DNA from: a virus
IMG/VR virus record: IMGVR_UViG_3300032087_003063
Location: 1-28,976 of that record
Length of the DNA stretch: 28,976 nucleotides
Direction: 5' to 3' (one strand)
Part shown: one piece after another, positions 28,501-28,976 of the stretch
How the letters are laid out: the number at the start of each line of letters is the position of its first letter
How positions within the stretch are numbered: the stretch's first letter is position 1
Program-made: the position numbers and the translations under genes
Notes under the pieces: model-generated
Database searches by the model: none
Told to the model about the DNA's origin: nothing
What the model saw: only the letters and a program-made list of their open reading frames with translations

Positions 28501-28976
28501 CATCTTCAAAACTATATGTTGATAGTACAGAACGATATAGTGGTAGCTACACTCCATATGATATGAATAATAGTGGTAATAACACTGATATATATATTGG
28601 TATGAATGCAAGTTTATCTGGTAAATGGAATGGATTAATATCTCAATGTGCAATTTACAATTCTGAATTATCGTCAAGTGATGTACTTGGCATCTATAAT
28701 CTTGGTCGCAAAAATGTAGACCTAACTACATCATATCCTACTAATATTCAAGGATATTGGTTTTTAAATCCCACTCACTCTAATCCAGACTTGACAGGAA
28801 GTGATAAAATACTTGATAGAAGTGGTAATAGTAATCATGGTACACAAAGCGGTGGAGTTAATTTTCTTGGTACAAACGATGGAGATGTACAAGGCTCACC
28901 AGATTCTATAACAATCAGAGAAGGACTTAACTCAAACAGAGATGGACTTGGGTTTTACTTTACTAATCCAAGTAGC
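25530..28976 (+). CDS. Giant LamG/CBM-type adhesin, C-terminally truncated by the window
   Basis: The frame is open for 1149 codons to the last base, so the stop lies outside. Domain order by residue: short anchor (1-30, GLAASLQRGG..LLTFVKDNLK); LamG-like sandwich 1 (about 30-205, FDGSSNYIET... ending AVWSRALEPEEIQSIM); three CBM-like sandwiches (about 241-357, 390-540, 545-656), each closing with a V(S/L)KE-type strand; LamG-like 2 (about 680-850); LamG-like 3 (about 885-1063); and the start of a fourth module (YWFLNPTHS...LDRSGNSNHGT). LamG and CBM folds bind sugars, so this is probably a receptor- or surface-binding fibre. After about 25680 the DNA is more AT-rich with Asn/Gly/Ser codons, hinting at a grafted fibre. 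Confidence 0.85.
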   Translation, partial: MLGLAASLQRGGASLLTFVKDNLKLYLDFKSNKSDTLKFPSEGSTEFDGSSNYIETADSADFDFGTGNFSISFWFNVDDIDWNWAVSRVNTANNADVYRGGTNNGGKLIFRDIAGSSDIVGSTTISANVWNHYTAVRDNGTLKLYLNGVEDASASSSGNFNSDKGFRIGRWQGSGDYWDGQLTNVAVWSRALEPEEIQSIMNKSYSQLKGVEKTSLVMWQSLDSASNGVVQPATGEALGSELSNKDFTGWTLDGSSNWSASSATSLSHTASSAGFASSPFSTVSGKIYKVSITINSGQTGTYKLQLGASSWLLDPTDGNDTWSGSHIFYVSNAGSSSNGFKIYASSSFVGTFTDVSVKEVQMGNHATTNFFGDNLQTGTWNNSDFDDGSELITNGTMEANSNWGNGSTAPASQGQSNEQAHSGTYSWKFTTDGSTSTGGIKNTTGFTTVTGRVYKLNYWIYNVGSNSHNLTIIEGDGSGAISGYNNAWMNSGQTNGQWNEITIYYVESSGGSSGFIEIEAPSASDTWYIDDVSLKEAGFSNASASGFRAQNSNASVGNDDNAYGDEISFVAGKTYKLSFTNTVNSGTMPSLFVGVTSGTEGSADNIMSYATISSTGDYSYNFNPSSTVTRRPSFRFTANGTYDFTISNFEVKEVGISSSGFMPVTNEPIIPQIPLMRYNQVMLFDGTDDIVDCGDIHGIDGTTKLTINAWMKRSQSDSVVTVGKTQSSNYRVSINLFNDGNLYANLAIGSSYAFGSVSLIGTDWNYISYVFDGTQSGNSSRLKVYINGVAQTLSFSGGDIPSSIPPTTATFKIGKDNANNIFSKGCIKDVSVFNEAFSVSEVQEIFNDGVAYDATTHSKADDHLLGYWRNDGVTTWTDRSDIQAIAFNGFDNYINTTGGTTLLNNGASGSISVWVYAIALDQTLHSSNFQWRYPTIITKGNVHMSLIVTRDGAVLGFYFNSSSSNVENIITANSIITTGNWHHIVWTWNASSSKLYVDSTERYSGSYTPYDMNNSGNNTDIYIGMNASLSGKWNGLISQCAIYNSELSSSDVLGIYNLGRKNVDLTTSYPTNIQGYWFLNPTHSNPDLTGSDKILDRSGNSNHGTQSGGVNFLGTNDGDVQGSPDSITIREGLNSNRDGLGFYFTNPSS

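Noticed and set aside
1-28976. Enrichment of GGGACC and GGWCC words
   Set aside because: By eye they look more frequent than composition predicts, partly through a Gly-Thr codon habit (GGG ACC). The excess seems modest and cannot be tested without counting against a proper background.

Overview
The window is most of the genome of a temperate, tailed double-stranded DNA phage. The tape measure, the lambda-G/GT-like chaperone pair and the HK97-fold capsid point to a siphovirus. The phage is moderately AT-rich and has dense, overlapping genes. The best host clue is a phage-borne copy of the 3' half of a bacterial tRNA-Leu(UAA) gene, so the host is a bacterium integrated at that tRNA locus. A marine or aquatic proteobacterium is a guess from protein style, not shown by the sequence.

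Layout. 1-6935 (+): end of a probable tail tube gene, tail assembly chaperones with a -1 programmed frameshift, tape measure, a large tail hub-like protein and one more virion protein. 6936-7215: attP, with a tRNA-Leu core flanked by two pairs of integrase arm-site-like repeats. 7216-9247 (-): tyrosine integrase and an HTH repressor whose C-terminal half looks PAS-like instead of a self-cleaving S24 domain. 9261-9307: divergent promoter/operator. 9348-16171 (+): Cro-like and excisionase-like HTH proteins, then a replication and recombination operon with an SSB-like protein, four separate PD-(D/E)XK nucleases, a zinc-ribbon protein and a primase-helicase. An iteron-like array follows the helicase (candidate origin). 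16172-16790: repeat-rich non-coding DNA with terminators. 16791-18582 (-): a compositionally distinct cassette of four genes, two of them tiny membrane proteins, ending in a Cys-rich GP88-like protein. 18583-19010: control region. 19011-28976 (+): sigma-region-4-like regulator, terminase small and large subunits, portal, MuF-like protein, minor virion protein, scaffold, major capsid protein, a small virion protein, and a very large LamG/CBM-type adhesin that runs off the right edge.

How it works together. Tail genes and integrase sit on opposite sides of attP, so the sequence represents the non-integrated (circular or permuted) phage, not an integrated prophage. The repressor and Cro-like gene share one palindromic operator. 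Its left half-site and a second 12-bp word recur upstream of the packaging operon, suggesting the lysogeny switch also governs late genes. No endolysin, spanin or methyltransferase is recognisable. Lysis functions may lie in the part of the genome outside the window, with the small membrane proteins of the reverse cassette as holin candidates.
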